DNA from: Sphingopyxis sp. H050
GTDB taxonomy: Bacteria; Pseudomonadota; Alphaproteobacteria; Sphingomonadales; Sphingomonadaceae
Direction of reading: 5' to 3'
Assembly (NCBI RefSeq): GCF_001468265.1
Contig: NZ_LNRZ01000003.1
Span: 1 to 64,000 of the forward strand
Length of the DNA stretch: 64,000 bases
Both the position numbers and the translations under genes were made by a program. Below, in pieces: positions 8,810 through 16,424 of this stretch. Below the pieces are notes generated by a model. It had not been told where the DNA came from. It ran no database searches and worked only from the letters and a program-made list of their open reading frames with translations. How positions within the stretch are numbered: position 1 is the first letter of the stretch; the number at the start of each line of letters is the position of its first letter.

Positions 8810-8853
8810 TGCGGCCCGCCGCGGAGGGAAGCCAAGCTCCGCTACGGGCCGCA
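8810..8853 (+). terminator. Strong hairpin downstream of the siderophore receptor
   Basis: TGCGGCCCG (8810-8818) pairs with CGGGCCGCA (8845-8853), and CGGAG pairs with CTCCG inside. A symmetric three-base internal loop lies between them and the loop has ten bases. There is no T-tract, so it would be a Rho-dependent end or an mRNA-stabilising structure rather than a textbook intrinsic terminator. Confidence 0.4.
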
Positions 8854-8860
8854 ACAGTAT

Positions 8861-8879
8861 CTCTACTGCAAAAGTAGAG
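8861..8879. promoter_or_regulatory. Perfect inverted repeat before the amidotransferase gene
   Basis: CTCTACT, GCAAA, AGTAGAG is a perfect 7-base inverted repeat with a 5-base spacer, about 85 bases before the amidotransferase start. It has the size of a repressor operator. No regulator can be assigned to it. Confidence 0.35.
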
Positions 8880-8963
8880 TGACATTACCGCGGCGATCTG
8901 GCTAGTTACCCGCCCAACGAAACAACGCAGCAGGGCTTCGACTCGTCGCCCTTTTCTCCCGGA

Positions 8964-9665
8964 ATGGCCGCCAAAAAAGGACTCATCATTCGGCATGTGC
9001 CGCACGAAGGGATCGCGGGCTTCCGCGAGCCCGTCGAGTCGGCCGGCTATGCGCTCGATCGGATCGATGTCGATGATCCGGCGTTCGGATCGATCGACCT
9101 GACCCAGCCCGATCTGCTGATCATGATGGGTGGGCCGATGGGGGTGTATGAGCAGGACCGCCATCCATGGATCGCGTGCCAGTTGAAGCGGCTCGCGCGG
9201 CGGCTGGAAGCCGATCGGCCGACGCTCGGCGTCTGCTTCGGCGCCCAAATGATCGCCGCCGCGCTCGGCGCCCGGGTCTATCCGGGGCCGGCGAAGGAGG
9301 TCGGCTTTCACCCGCTGACCGACGTCGATCCCGCATCGCCGCTCGCGCTTCTGGCCGATGTCGACGTGCTGCACTGGCACGGCGACACGTTCGACTTGCC
9401 CGACGGTGTCGAGCTGATCGCGTCGACGCCGGCCTATCCGCATCAGGCGTTCAAGCGGGGTCCCAACATCCTCGCGCTGCAATTCCATGCCGAAATGGGC
9501 CTCGACCCGCGTTTCGAGGAATGGATCGGCCAATGGCCGGAGGCGCTGGAAGAGGTGGGCACCAATCCCGCGGCCATGCGTGCGCGCCACGCCGAATGCG
9601 GCCCCGCTGCGGTCGCGGCGGGACGGCGGATGATCACCGCCTGGCTTGCCCAACTGACGACGTGA
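8964..9665 (+). CDS. Class I glutamine amidotransferase (GMP-synthase-like)
   Basis: The 233-residue protein has the triad-type GATase1 fold: an oxyanion strand MMGGPMGVYE (residues 54-63), the nucleophile Cys91 in GVCFGAQ, and His175 and Glu177 in LQFHAEMG. The catalytic set is complete. Stand-alone proteins of this kind hydrolyse glutamine or gamma-glutamyl compounds, or release ammonia to an unknown partner; the substrate is not evident. The gene stands alone between the iron operon and a group of regulatory genes, preceded by a perfect inverted repeat. The start is the first ATG that gives the complete domain. Confidence 0.85.
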   Translation: MAAKKGLIIRHVPHEGIAGFREPVESAGYALDRIDVDDPAFGSIDLTQPDLLIMMGGPMGVYEQDRHPWIACQLKRLARRLEADRPTLGVCFGAQMIAAALGARVYPGPAKEVGFHPLTDVDPASPLALLADVDVLHWHGDTFDLPDGVELIASTPAYPHQAFKRGPNILALQFHAEMGLDPRFEEWIGQWPEALEEVGTNPAAMRARHAECGPAAVAAGRRMITAWLAQLTT

Positions 9666-9968
9666 GGCAAATGGGACGGCGCGATCGGGTGCGCGTCAGA
9701 CGTTTCACTTGCAAAGTTAAATCGGGTGACGCCCGCGCTGACGGCGAACCGGCGATCGGTCCGGATCGACCGGCGCACAGCATTTCCTTTGCCGCGCGGA
9801 TGTCGCGATATGCCGCACACGGGCTGTTACAGCTGTTCAGACAGGCTTTTCCGCCGTTGCGCCCGGCGTTCCGTTACGTCAATGCAGCCAAAATTTAGGG
9901 TAACATGATACGCGAATCATGGTTGCACGTAACTTGATTTAGACTTCCGATGCTCTACACCCAAGGCT
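9666..9968 (+). promoter_or_regulatory. Leader of the LuxR-type gene with nested inverted repeats
   Basis: This 303-base gap has no gene. It is unusually AT-rich from about 9890 onward. GTTACGT (9873-9879) is mirrored by ACGTAAC (9927-9933), and between them CATGAT-ACGCGA-ATCATG (9904-9921) is a perfect 6-base repeat. The arrangement is symmetrical about the next gene's promoter region and could bind the LuxR-type protein itself. No clear -35/-10 pair was identified. Confidence 0.45.
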
Positions 9969-10448
9969 GTGCAGGGTGACCCAGACAATTACATCAGTCT
10001 CCTTTCGGCCGCGCAAATCGAAACGTTGCGGCTGGTTTTTGAGCACAAAAATTCCAAGGAGATCGCTCGCATAATGGATGTTTCGCCGCATACTGTCGAC
10101 GAACGCGTGCGAAGGGCCTTAAAAAAACTTAATGTTTCTAACCGAATAGAGGCCGCGACGATTTTGGCGCGTAACGGTGTATTCGACCAGGTTACTCCTT
10201 ATCAGCCTTTGACATATCAATTGTTCGACCTAGGCGCTGCAGCCCCTGCCGATGAAGCCGGTGTGGGGCGCAGTTCGATCCGGCGGCTGCTCAATATCGG
10301 TTCGCCATTTCCTACCGCGTCCCAGCCGGCCAACCGGCATGGGTTGATGGAAAGGATTATCTGGCCGATCCTGATCGCGTTCGCGACCATTTTGGCATTT
10401 TCCGCTCTCTACTCGATCCTTGTCGGTCTTGGTCGTGTTTTGACCTGA
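9969..10448 (+). CDS. LuxR-type HTH protein with C-terminal membrane anchor
   Basis: The 159-residue protein begins with a GerE/LuxR-type helix-turn-helix (about residues 9-65: LSAAQIETLRLVFEHKNSKE, then MDVSPHTVDERVRRALKKLN). A 60-residue linker follows, then one hydrophobic C-terminal helix (IIWPILIAFATILAFSALYS). There is no receiver or autoinducer domain. The HTH is at the N-terminus, the reverse of normal LuxR proteins, so it is probably a membrane-tethered regulator. The start is a GTG with a weak ribosome site. Its own promoter region has nested palindromes. The target genes are unknown, but the next genes lie close behind. Confidence 0.75.
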   Translation: MQGDPDNYISLLSAAQIETLRLVFEHKNSKEIARIMDVSPHTVDERVRRALKKLNVSNRIEAATILARNGVFDQVTPYQPLTYQLFDLGAAAPADEAGVGRSSIRRLLNIGSPFPTASQPANRHGLMERIIWPILIAFATILAFSALYSILVGLGRVLT

Positions 10449-10496
10449 ATGTTGCGGGGGGAAACCGCTGGCATTCGTTTACAAGGACCGACTGTT

Positions 10497-10868
10497 ATGC
10501 TGAACGAACGACTCTCCGCCGCGAAGAAGATCGCTGCCGACCTGCACCAGGCCGAAGACGCGATCGACGAAACCATGATCCGCATTGCCCAGCTGGCTGC
10601 AACGCTGCCCACCGTCCGCCGCGACATCAACATGTCCGCGATCGTCGGCCAGGAAGCGATGGCCAAGGTTGCGCATGCGCTCGCCGCCGCCGGCGAAGTC
10701 CGCCAGCTCCTCACCGACGCGCATATCTCGCTCACGGCGACGCAGAAGCAGATCGGCCTTGGCGCCCGCATGTTCGGCGCCGGTGTCAAGCCGCCCGAAA
10801 TTTCGACCGAAACCAGCAGCGGCGGTGTCGCCGAGGTCGCGCACCTCTCGCTCGCCAAGGCATCTTAA
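10497..10868 (+). CDS. Small helical protein of unknown function
   Basis: The protein has 123 residues, mostly predicted helix (RLSAAKKIAADLHQAEDAID and VGQEAMAKVAHALAAAGEVR), with a flexible Gly/Ser tail. There is no signal peptide or membrane helix. The start at 10497 is preferred because AAGGA lies about ten bases upstream. It follows the LuxR-type gene by 48 bases and precedes a membrane-protein gene by 19, so the three are probably co-transcribed. I do not recognise the family. Confidence 0.65.
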   Translation: MLNERLSAAKKIAADLHQAEDAIDETMIRIAQLAATLPTVRRDINMSAIVGQEAMAKVAHALAAAGEVRQLLTDAHISLTATQKQIGLGARMFGAGVKPPEISTETSSGGVAEVAHLSLAKAS

Positions 10869-10887
10869 TTCAAGGACGACGATCCGA

Positions 10888-11304
10888 ATGTGGACCGTGG
10901 CGACATATTATGGGGTATTGCTGCTCACCGTTGCCGTCGCGATGTGGCGCGGCGGTACATTGGAACGCTGGGCAGCCTATACCGCACTGCTCGCCTCGGT
11001 CTGCACGTCCTTCCTGGCACCTGCTCCGGATTGGTCTCACATTGAATATAGTATCTTCGCAATCGACATCATCGCGCTTGCGAGCTTCTGGTTCATCGCT
11101 CTGAAAACCCAGCGGTTCTGGCCTTACTGGATCACCGGTTGGCAATTGATCGCGATTTTCGGGCATCTCCAGAAGCTGATGTTTTCGGAGATATTGGCGC
11201 GTCCCTATGCGCTGCTTTCAATGTATATCTCATACCCGATCCTCTTTGTGATCCTCTATGCATCGGGTTCGACCAAACGGAGAGGAGACGCCACGGCGGG
11301 ATGA
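10888..11304 (+). CDS. Multi-pass membrane protein of unknown function
   Basis: The protein has 138 residues and about four hydrophobic helices: TYYGVLLLTVAVAM, WAAYTALLASVCTSFLA, YSIFAIDIIALASFWFIALK and a region from residue 100 ending in YPILFVILYASG. It ends with a basic tail (STKRRGD). The composition resembles small inner-membrane proteins common in sphingomonads. AAGGACGAC lies ahead of the ATG. It overlaps the following winged-helix gene by four bases (ATGA), which implies coupled translation. The function is unknown. Confidence 0.7.
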   Translation: MWTVATYYGVLLLTVAVAMWRGGTLERWAAYTALLASVCTSFLAPAPDWSHIEYSIFAIDIIALASFWFIALKTQRFWPYWITGWQLIAIFGHLQKLMFSEILARPYALLSMYISYPILFVILYASGSTKRRGDATAG

Positions 11305-11831
11305 TCGGCGCCCCTAAGGGTCTCATCACAATGCAGCAGTTTTCGAACCAAGAGATTGCCGATATCCGGTCGCGTATAGACCAGATCCACGACCTCCTCG
11401 CCAAAAATGCCGGCGACGAGGCGATCGGGACGATGCGCGCGGATTTTCTTACCGATGTTGCGACGCCGCAGCCGCGGCTGATCGACCAATTGTCCCTGAG
11501 CATCCAGGTTCGCCGGATGCGCAGGACCCATTTCGGCACCGCGCAAATGTCGGGTCCGACGTGGGATATGATGCTCGACCTGATGCTCGCCAATGCGAAT
11601 GGGCGCACATTGAGCGCGAGCGACTTGGCCACCGGGGCAGGTGTCCCGCTGTCGTCGGGCCTTCGCATGATCGCGTCGCTCGAGGCGATGGGATTGGTCA
11701 AACGCTCGATCGACGAACGCGACCGCCGTCGTTCGATCGTCCGTCTGACCGACAGCGGCATCGAACGCATGGCGAGCTATTTCGAGAAATTCGCGCTCGC
11801 CGTCCAGAACAGCAATTTGCGCGCCGTCTGA
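11301..11831 (+). CDS. MarR-type winged-helix regulator
   Basis: The protein has 176 residues. A helical N-terminal third precedes a winged helix (about residues 78-160): ASDLATGAGVPLSSGLRMIA, then LEAMGLVKRSIDERDRRRSI and VRLTDSGIERM. That is the MarR recognition-helix and wing pattern, with an acidic-basic DERDRR wing. The ATG at 11301 overlaps the previous stop; an ATG at 11331 is also possible. It closes a four-gene block with two regulators and is convergent with fliA. Whether it controls the flagellar genes cannot be told from sequence. Confidence 0.7.
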   Translation: MIGAPKGLITMQQFSNQEIADIRSRIDQIHDLLAKNAGDEAIGTMRADFLTDVATPQPRLIDQLSLSIQVRRMRRTHFGTAQMSGPTWDMMLDLMLANANGRTLSASDLATGAGVPLSSGLRMIASLEAMGLVKRSIDERDRRRSIVRLTDSGIERMASYFEKFALAVQNSNLRAV

Positions 11832-11873
11832 GGCGCTGCGCGATCGGATGCGGCGTGGGGGCCGCGTCGATCC

Positions 11874-12614
11874 TTATTCGGTCCGCTCGCGGATCATCCG
11901 GTCGATCTTGACCATCGCGTCGCGCTTGATCTGGCAGACGCGTGCGGCGCTGACATCGAGCGTCAGGCCGATCTCCTGCAAATTCAGCTCCTCGAAGAAA
12001 TAGAGCTGCAGCACCATCTGTTCGCGGGCCGACAATTGCTCGATGCAATTCCGCAGCGCCTCCAGCAAATCTTCCTGCTCCAGCGCGTCGCCCGCACCCA
12101 TCCGGTCGTCGGCAAACAGGAAGGCGCCGCTGTCGACGAGCTCGTCGAGCGACGTCGACCGGCCATGGGTCGCGCTCTTTTCCAGCGCAAAATAATCTTC
12201 GGCCGACAGGTCGAGCGCCTCGGCGATTTCGGCAGCCGTCGGCGTGCGAAGCAGCGTCTGTTCGAGCGCCGCGCGCGTCGTGTGGAGCTGGCGCGCGGCG
12301 GCCATGGCCGAGCGGCCGACATCGGCCTCGCGCCGCTGTTGATCGATCATCGCGCCGCGGATGCGGGTCGTGGCATAGGTGGCGAAGGCGAAACCGCGCT
12401 CTTCATAGGCTCGGCTCGCCTCAATCAGCGCGATCAGCCCGACCTGGATAAGATCCTCGAGGTCGCTCGTCCGCGACACCCGCGAATGCACCTGCCAGGC
12501 GATCTTGCGCACGAGCGGCGCATATTCCTCGATCAGCGTCTCGGCGCTTTCGCCGTAACCGTAGGGGCGCGGGGCCTTGGCCGCCCCGAACTGGTCGGGG
12601 GACTCAATTTTCAT
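11874..12614 (-). CDS. fliA: RNA polymerase sigma-28 factor FliA
   Basis: This is the flagellar sigma factor of 246 residues that reads late flagellar genes. Region 2 is present (YAPLVRKIAWQVHSR, DLEDLIQVGLIALIEASRAY and FATYATTRIRGAMIDQQRR), then region 3 and region 4 (LSAREQMVLQLYFFEELNLQ followed by EIGLTLDVSAARVCQIKRDA). It overlaps the 3' end of flhA by 11 bases and is last in a transglycosylase-flhA-fliA operon with a sigma-54 promoter at 15595-15610. Its inhibitor FlgM is encoded nearby. Four TYAA-N15-GYCGTTAM promoters in this window are its likely targets. Confidence 0.95.
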   Translation of the reverse strand: MKIESPDQFGAAKAPRPYGYGESAETLIEEYAPLVRKIAWQVHSRVSRTSDLEDLIQVGLIALIEASRAYEERGFAFATYATTRIRGAMIDQQRREADVGRSAMAAARQLHTTRAALEQTLLRTPTAAEIAEALDLSAEDYFALEKSATHGRSTSLDELVDSGAFLFADDRMGAGDALEQEDLLEALRNCIEQLSAREQMVLQLYFFEELNLQEIGLTLDVSAARVCQIKRDAMVKIDRMIRERTE

Positions 12615-14727
12615 GGGGCTCGTCCTTCATCTGGGCATCTTCGCCGCCGGTGAGGCGCGGGACGTCGGCGCCGATCGTCGCCACGATCTCGGTCGCCTTG
12701 TTCGCCGGGATTTCGAGGTAGGAGATCACGGCGACATCCGGGAACGTCGCGCGCACCAATCGCGACAGCGCGGAGCGGCAGAGCGGCGAAGCGACGAGCG
12801 CGAAGCTGCGCGTCGACAGCAGCAGCGGTTCGACCGCATGTCCGATCTGTTCGACGATCTTCATCGCCATGCCATGCTCGAACGGCCATTCGGCGCCGGG
12901 ATTGGCGCGCACCGCTTGATTGAGCAAAACCTCGATGTCGGGCGCGAAGGTCACGACGGGCAGCGGCATCCGGCTCGGCACGATCGTCTGGACGATCAGC
13001 GCGCCGATGCGCTGGCGGACGGCCTCGACCAGGTCGCCGTCGCCGAGCTGCTGGCCGCTGAGCGCGACCATCGCTTCGGCGATCTTGCGGAAATCGCGCA
13101 GCGGAATGCGCTCGACGAGCAGCGCCTTGCACAGCGCCGCGACGCGCGGCAGCGCATAGCCCTGCGGGCTAAGGTTCGCCGCGAGCTGTGGATATTGCGT
13201 CTTCAGATTGTCGATCAGCGCTTGCGCATCGTCGATGCCGAACAGCTCGGCGGCCGAGCCGACGATGCTGTTGTTGAGATGCGTCGCGACGACGGTCGCC
13301 GGATCGACGACGGTATAGCCCGCCGCGATCGCGTCATTCTGCGAGGATTTGGGAATCCACAGCGCGTCGAGGCCGAAGGTCGGGTCCTTGCACGGGCGCC
13401 CGGTGACGGTGGCGACGAGGTCGCCGGAATCGAGGGCGAGCATCTCGTTGGGATAGACCTCGTCCTCGCCGACGATCACGCCGGCGACGGAGATGCGATA
13501 GACATTGCCCGGCAGCGACAGGTCGTCGCTGACCTTCACCGGCGGGATGACGAAGCCGAGTTCCTTCGACAGCGAGCGGCGGATGCCGGTGATCCGGGTC
13601 ATCAGCGGCGCGCCCTTGCGTTCATCGACGAGCGCGACGAGCGCATAGCCGATCTCGAGCTGGCACGGGCCGATATCGCTGACGTCAGCCCATTCGATAT
13701 GATGCGGGTCGGCGGCGGGCGCCGGCGGGGGAGGGGCGGTTTCGGCGAGCTGCGCCGCCTTGCGCAGCTGCCATCCGATCGTGCCGGCGATGGCGGCGGC
13801 GGGCAGGATCAGGAGCTGCGGCATGGCGGGAACGAGGCCCAGCACGAACAGCACGCCCGACACCGCCATCCACACATGCGGCGAGGCGAACTGGCTGCCG
13901 ATCTGGCCGCTGAGATCATGCGGCGACGAAACGCGGGTGACGATGGCGGCGGCGGCGATCGAGAGCAGCAACGCCGGGATCTGCGCGACGAGCGCGTCGC
14001 CGATCGCGAGCGTGACATAGGTGCTGCCGGCCTCCGAAAAGCTGAGGCCATGGCTGAACATGCCGAGGATCAGTCCGCCGACGATATTGACGAACAGGAT
14101 CAGCAGGCCGGCGACGGCGTCGCCCTTTACGAATTTCGAGGCGCCGTCCATCGAGCCGTAGAAGTCGGCCTCGGTCGCGACTTCGACCCGGCGCGCCTTG
14201 GCTTCCTCGGGGGTGAGCAGCCCGGCGTTGAGATCGGCGTCGATCGCCATCTGCTTGCCCGGCAAGGCGTCGAGGGTGAAGCGTGCCGACACTTCGGACA
14301 CACGCCCGGCGCCCTTGGTGATGACGACGAGGTTGATGATCATCAGCACGAAGAAGACGAACAGGCCGACGACATAATCGCCGCCGATCAGCACCTGCCC
14401 GAAGGCTTCGATGACATTGCCCGCCGCGTGCGTGCCTTCGTGGCCGTGGACGAGCACGACCCGCGTCGAGGCGACGTTCAGCGCGAGACGGAACAGCGTC
14501 GCGAGCAGCAGCACGGTCGGAAAGGACGAGAAGTCGAGCGGTTTGGACGCCTGCAGCGCGACCATCAGGATCAGCAGGCTGATCATGATGTTCGCGACGA
14601 AGCTGATGTCGAGGATGATCGGCGATACAGGGATCACCATCAGCGCGACGAGGATCAGCATCGCCGCGGGCAGCGCGGCGCCGGTGGCGACGCGCAGCAC
14701 GCCGCGCGGGGTCAGCCCGCCGATCAT
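12604..14727 (-). CDS. flhA: Flagellar type III export gate protein FlhA
   Basis: FlhA forms the nonameric ring of the flagellar export gate and receives substrates and chaperones. At 707 residues it has normal length. The N-terminal half has about eight membrane helices and the conserved loop with FRLALNVASTR and GKQMAIDADLNAGL. The C-terminal half is the cytoplasmic docking domain. The gene overlaps the preceding transglycosylase gene by four bases and the following fliA by eleven, so all three should be translated together. Confidence 0.97.
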   Translation of the reverse strand: MIGGLTPRGVLRVATGAALPAAMLILVALMVIPVSPIILDISFVANIMISLLILMVALQASKPLDFSSFPTVLLLATLFRLALNVASTRVVLVHGHEGTHAAGNVIEAFGQVLIGGDYVVGLFVFFVLMIINLVVITKGAGRVSEVSARFTLDALPGKQMAIDADLNAGLLTPEEAKARRVEVATEADFYGSMDGASKFVKGDAVAGLLILFVNIVGGLILGMFSHGLSFSEAGSTYVTLAIGDALVAQIPALLLSIAAAAIVTRVSSPHDLSGQIGSQFASPHVWMAVSGVLFVLGLVPAMPQLLILPAAAIAGTIGWQLRKAAQLAETAPPPPAPAADPHHIEWADVSDIGPCQLEIGYALVALVDERKGAPLMTRITGIRRSLSKELGFVIPPVKVSDDLSLPGNVYRISVAGVIVGEDEVYPNEMLALDSGDLVATVTGRPCKDPTFGLDALWIPKSSQNDAIAAGYTVVDPATVVATHLNNSIVGSAAELFGIDDAQALIDNLKTQYPQLAANLSPQGYALPRVAALCKALLVERIPLRDFRKIAEAMVALSGQQLGDGDLVEAVRQRIGALIVQTIVPSRMPLPVVTFAPDIEVLLNQAVRANPGAEWPFEHGMAMKIVEQIGHAVEPLLLSTRSFALVASPLCRSALSRLVRATFPDVAVISYLEIPANKATEIVATIGADVPRLTGGEDAQMKDEPHEN

Positions 14728-15548
14728 GCGCTACCTCCCAGCGACGCAAGGCGCCGATAGGCGCTTGCGGCGAAGTCCATCGACAATTTCTTGGGCATGG
14801 GCTGAATATCCATCATCGGAAGCGGCGGGCGGTTTCCGCCATTTGCGCCGCTCGCGCTGGCCATCTGCATGCGCCAGCCCGAAGACGGCGCGGGCATCCC
14901 CGGCATCATGCCGGGGCCGCCGTCCTGATCGAGCTTGGCGCGGAAAAATTCGCGGATCTCGCCGAGGCTGCGCATGCTGCCGTCGGCGTTATAGAAGACG
15001 GGGCGGTTCGCCGCCGCGGCGTCGGGCATCATCGTCGCGCCCGGCAGGTCGGGATTGTCCGACCAGGCGCCGAGGAAGCGCGCGGCGCCCGCCGAGCCGA
15101 GAAAATGGGCGAGATACAGATCGACCGGTTCGGCGGCGCGGCCGATGCGGCCTTCGATATAGTCCCGATTGTCCGAGGTCAGCGCTGCGGCCATGTTCGA
15201 CGCGGCGACGGGGTCGTCGCGGAGGCCGAGAATCTGGTCGCGGAGCATCGGGTCAGCAATGCTGAGGCGTCCCGAGGCGTCCTGGCCGATCGCATTGGCG
15301 GCCCAGCCGAGCCCGTGGTCGGCGCCGTGGCGGCGCAGCGTCGCGAGCCAGGTCTGCTTGGTGAACTGATAGAGACCGCGGGCGGAAGAGGTCGATGCCT
15401 TGGCGGTCGGATTGAAACGGCTCTCGACCCGCGCGACATCGACCAGATAGTCGAAATCGACCCCGGTGCGCGCCGATGCATTCTGCACCGCGTCCATGAC
15501 GGGGACGGGGCGCGCCGCCGGTGTCAGTGAAGGGTTGATCGGGTTCAT
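14724..15548 (-). CDS. Lytic transglycosylase for flagellar assembly (SltF/FlgJ-C type)
   Basis: The 274-residue protein has an SLT domain in its N-terminal part. The catalytic Glu42 is in VARVESRFNP, followed by ARGLYQFTKQTW and a later YLAHFLGSAGAARFL. Such enzymes cut peptidoglycan so the rod can pass. The C-terminal third is Pro/Met/Gly-rich and looks disordered. There is no signal peptide or lipobox, so it may leave through the flagellar export apparatus as enteric FlgJ does. The flgJ gene here encodes only the rod-binding half, and this gene supplies the missing enzyme. It heads the flhA-fliA operon behind a sigma-54 promoter. Confidence 0.85.
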   Translation of the reverse strand: MNPINPSLTPAARPVPVMDAVQNASARTGVDFDYLVDVARVESRFNPTAKASTSSARGLYQFTKQTWLATLRRHGADHGLGWAANAIGQDASGRLSIADPMLRDQILGLRDDPVAASNMAAALTSDNRDYIEGRIGRAAEPVDLYLAHFLGSAGAARFLGAWSDNPDLPGATMMPDAAAANRPVFYNADGSMRSLGEIREFFRAKLDQDGGPGMMPGMPAPSSGWRMQMASASGANGGNRPPLPMMDIQPMPKKLSMDFAASAYRRLASLGGSA

Positions 15549-15594
15549 GCCGTTGGTTCCGCTGTTTCAGCAAAGGCTGACTCGGAAGACCAAA

Positions 15595-15610
15595 AGCAAT
15601 CATCGTGCCA
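15595..15610 (-). promoter_or_regulatory. Sigma-54 promoter of the transglycosylase-flhA-fliA operon
   Basis: On the minus strand the site reads TGGCACG-ATGA-TTGCT, a full match to TGGCACG-N4-TTGCW. Transcription would start near 15583, about 35 bases before the ATG at 15548. Confidence 0.85.
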
Positions 15611-15642
15611 TTTTCCGGAAACTCACCGGAACATACGACTTA

Positions 15643-15945
15643 TCAATAGTTTAGGGCGAAACCCTGGTGATGCCCGATCCCGCGGATCTGGTGATTTGCG
15701 TCAATCCTCTGACGCGTCCATTCCTTGAGGACGTTGACGCGGATCGCGGCGGCTTCGAGTTGCGCGAGCGTTTTGGTGATCAGCGTCCGCGCCTGCGCTT
15801 CTTTGCCCGCAGGGATCGCCGTGCCGCGAAACAGGATCACCGCGGTCGCGAGCTCCTCAGTCGCGGCGATGATCGCGCCGGCATCCTGCCCGTCGAGCGC
15901 GCCGACGAGGATATCCAGTTTCGTCTGAACGGTCTCGAGCGGCAT
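15643..15945 (-). CDS. FlgN-like flagellar chaperone (tentative)
   Basis: This is a 100-residue, mainly helical protein (TVQTKLDILVGALDGQDAGA, EAQARTLITKTLAQLEAAAI). It lies directly downstream of flgM, with its ATG overlapping the flgM stop (TAATG). FlgN, the chaperone for FlgK and FlgL, is encoded at exactly this position in many bacteria and has a similar size and helical character. Sequence conservation of FlgN is poor, so the call rests mainly on position. Confidence 0.6.
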   Translation of the reverse strand: MPLETVQTKLDILVGALDGQDAGAIIAATEELATAVILFRGTAIPAGKEAQARTLITKTLAQLEAAAIRVNVLKEWTRQRIDANHQIRGIGHHQGFALNY

Positions 15946-16241
15946 TATCCCGTGCGTCCCTCGGCATAGCGGAGCATCGCGAGCGCGATATTCTTGGCGT
16001 CGGCGCGGTAGGTGCCCTCGGCGATCGCGGCGCGCAGCGACGCAATGCGCGCGGCGTCGATCGGCGGCGCCTGCGCCGCGAGGTCGCTGGCGAGACGGAT
16101 CAATTTCGCGCCGGGAACGGTGTCGGACGCCGGCGCGCGCGTCGGGACGGCGTTCGCCGCCTCCGCGCTGCCCGCGATCTTGCGCACGGGAGTGATGCGG
16201 GTGATTCCACCCACCGGCCCGATCTTGCTGTCTCCCGACAT
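15945..16241 (-). CDS. flgM: Anti-sigma-28 factor FlgM
   Basis: FlgM holds FliA inactive until the hook is finished and FlgM is exported. The 98-residue protein has a disordered N-terminus and the conserved C-terminal inhibitor segment IDAARIASLRAAIAEGTYRA followed by DAKNIALAML. The start at 16241 (MSGDSKIG) is chosen because ATGGAGG lies seven bases upstream; a second in-frame ATG at 16253 overlaps that ribosome site. It is transcribed from a sigma-28-type promoter at 16295-16321, so FliA would drive its own inhibitor. Confidence 0.88.
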   Translation of the reverse strand: MSGDSKIGPVGGITRITPVRKIAGSAEAANAVPTRAPASDTVPGAKLIRLASDLAAQAPPIDAARIASLRAAIAEGTYRADAKNIALAMLRYAEGRTG

Positions 16242-16294
16242 GGCTGCCTCCATTGTGCCTCGTCAGAAAATCGACAGAGGCGTCTCACAGGCGT

Positions 16295-16321
16295 TTAACG
16301 ACAGGTGCTTCGGGGGATTAA
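16295..16321 (-). promoter_or_regulatory. Sigma-28 promoter of flgM
   Basis: On the minus strand TTAA (16321-16318), a 15-base spacer and GTCGTTAA (16302-16295) match the pattern shared with the fliC, fliD and motA leaders here. The predicted start is near 16288, 47 bases before the flgM ATG. Confidence 0.75.
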
Positions 16322-16334
16322 GGGTCAGTTACCG

Positions 16335-16384
16335 AAAAAATGAAAAAGAAGCCCGGCGACGTCGGAAAGTCGACGCCGCCGGGC
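16335..16384 (-). terminator. Rho-independent terminator of flgA
   Basis: On the minus strand GCCCGGCG-x-CGTCG pairs with CGACG-x-CGCCGGGC around a six-base loop, and the transcript then runs into CTTCTTTTTCATTTTTT. It lies between the flgA stop and the flgM promoter, so it separates the sigma-54 flgA transcript from the sigma-28 flgM transcript. Confidence 0.85.
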
Positions 16385-16424
16385 CAGTGGGGCTTAAATC
16401 GTCGGGGCTTGCCGTGTCAGGGCG

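Noticed and set aside
6431..8854. An 807-codon minus-strand frame opposite the siderophore receptor
   Set aside because: Composition is that of an antisense shadow. The receptor on the plus strand has a clear signal peptide, plug and barrel.
12577..14760. A 727-codon plus-strand frame opposite flhA
   Set aside because: It is the Asp/Arg-rich mirror of flhA, typical of high-GC DNA, with no plausible protein features.
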